Assembly (NCBI GenBank): GCA_030144725.1
Contig: JASKMD010000007.1
Location: 6,191,406 to 6,255,405 of the forward strand
Direction of reading: 5' to 3'
DNA from: Haematococcus lacustris
Lineage: Eukaryota > Chlorophyta > Chlorophyceae > Chlamydomonadales > Haematococcaceae
DNA length: 64,000 nt
Below the pieces are notes generated by a model. That model was not told where the DNA came from and searched no databases. It was given only the letters and a program-made list of their open reading frames with translations. Position numbers and translations under genes: made by a program. Of the stretch, positions 58,118 through 64,000 are shown piece after piece. Positions within the stretch are counted from its first letter, which is position 1. Each line of letters opens with the position of its first letter.

Positions 58118-64000
<5,883 letters not shown>

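Overview
This is nuclear DNA of a chlorophycean green alga. The coding sequence is GC-rich, genes are broken by many short to mid-size GT-AG introns, triplet and tetranucleotide repeats (CTG, GCAT, CAGG) are dense, coding regions hold long Gln/Ala/Ser runs, and plant-like housekeeping genes (an NTM1-type methyltransferase, VMA21, NC2-beta/Dr1) are present. I infer Chlamydomonadales; the species is not determined. I read exons by hand from splice consensus, reading phase and comparison of duplicated copies, so exon edges are models rather than transcript data.

Layout. (1) 1-7488, minus: a glycosyltransferase-2 (cellulose-synthase-like) gene running into a GH9 endoglucanase domain, cut by the window start. 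(2) 8905-11484, minus: a VMA21-like V-ATPase assembly factor and, 26 bp behind its stop, a 584-aa low-complexity ORF. (3) 12336-20386: two divergent genes for alpha-N-terminal (X-Pro-Lys) protein methyltransferases, with start codons 143 bp apart. (4) 20387-23758: intergenic DNA with dispersed repeats, a polyQ ORF and a Fanzor/TnpB-like remnant. (5) 23759-36618, plus: the second GT2-GH9 gene, 36 modelled exons and about 1,967 codons before a 500-N assembly gap. (6) 37351-39236, plus: NC2-beta (Dr1) without its first exons. (7) 39240-49550: a transposon island with a 450-bp hAT-type MITE, a 2,041-bp hAT element with transposase remnants (both with perfect 8-bp target duplications), an array of shuffled inverted repeats and a SAP-like ORF. 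(8) 49554-64000, minus: three genes for largely disordered proteins, the last ending in a coiled coil and running off the window.

The most notable object is the GT2-GH9 fusion. A membrane beta-glycan synthase with the D, DxD, TED and QxxRW motifs is joined in one reading frame to a glycoside hydrolase family 9 domain. In the complete copy the GH9 domain is interrupted by a three-unit Cys-rich insert and a MopE-like metal-binding motif, and two active-site positions are changed. The pair lies head to head about 16 kb apart. The catalytic GT2 exons and introns of the two copies are nearly identical while the linkers differ, which suggests recent homogenisation. The fusion would place a glucan-cleaving or glucan-binding domain on the outside of the synthase that extrudes the polymer, in the same role that separate GH9 or GH8 enzymes play beside cellulose synthases.
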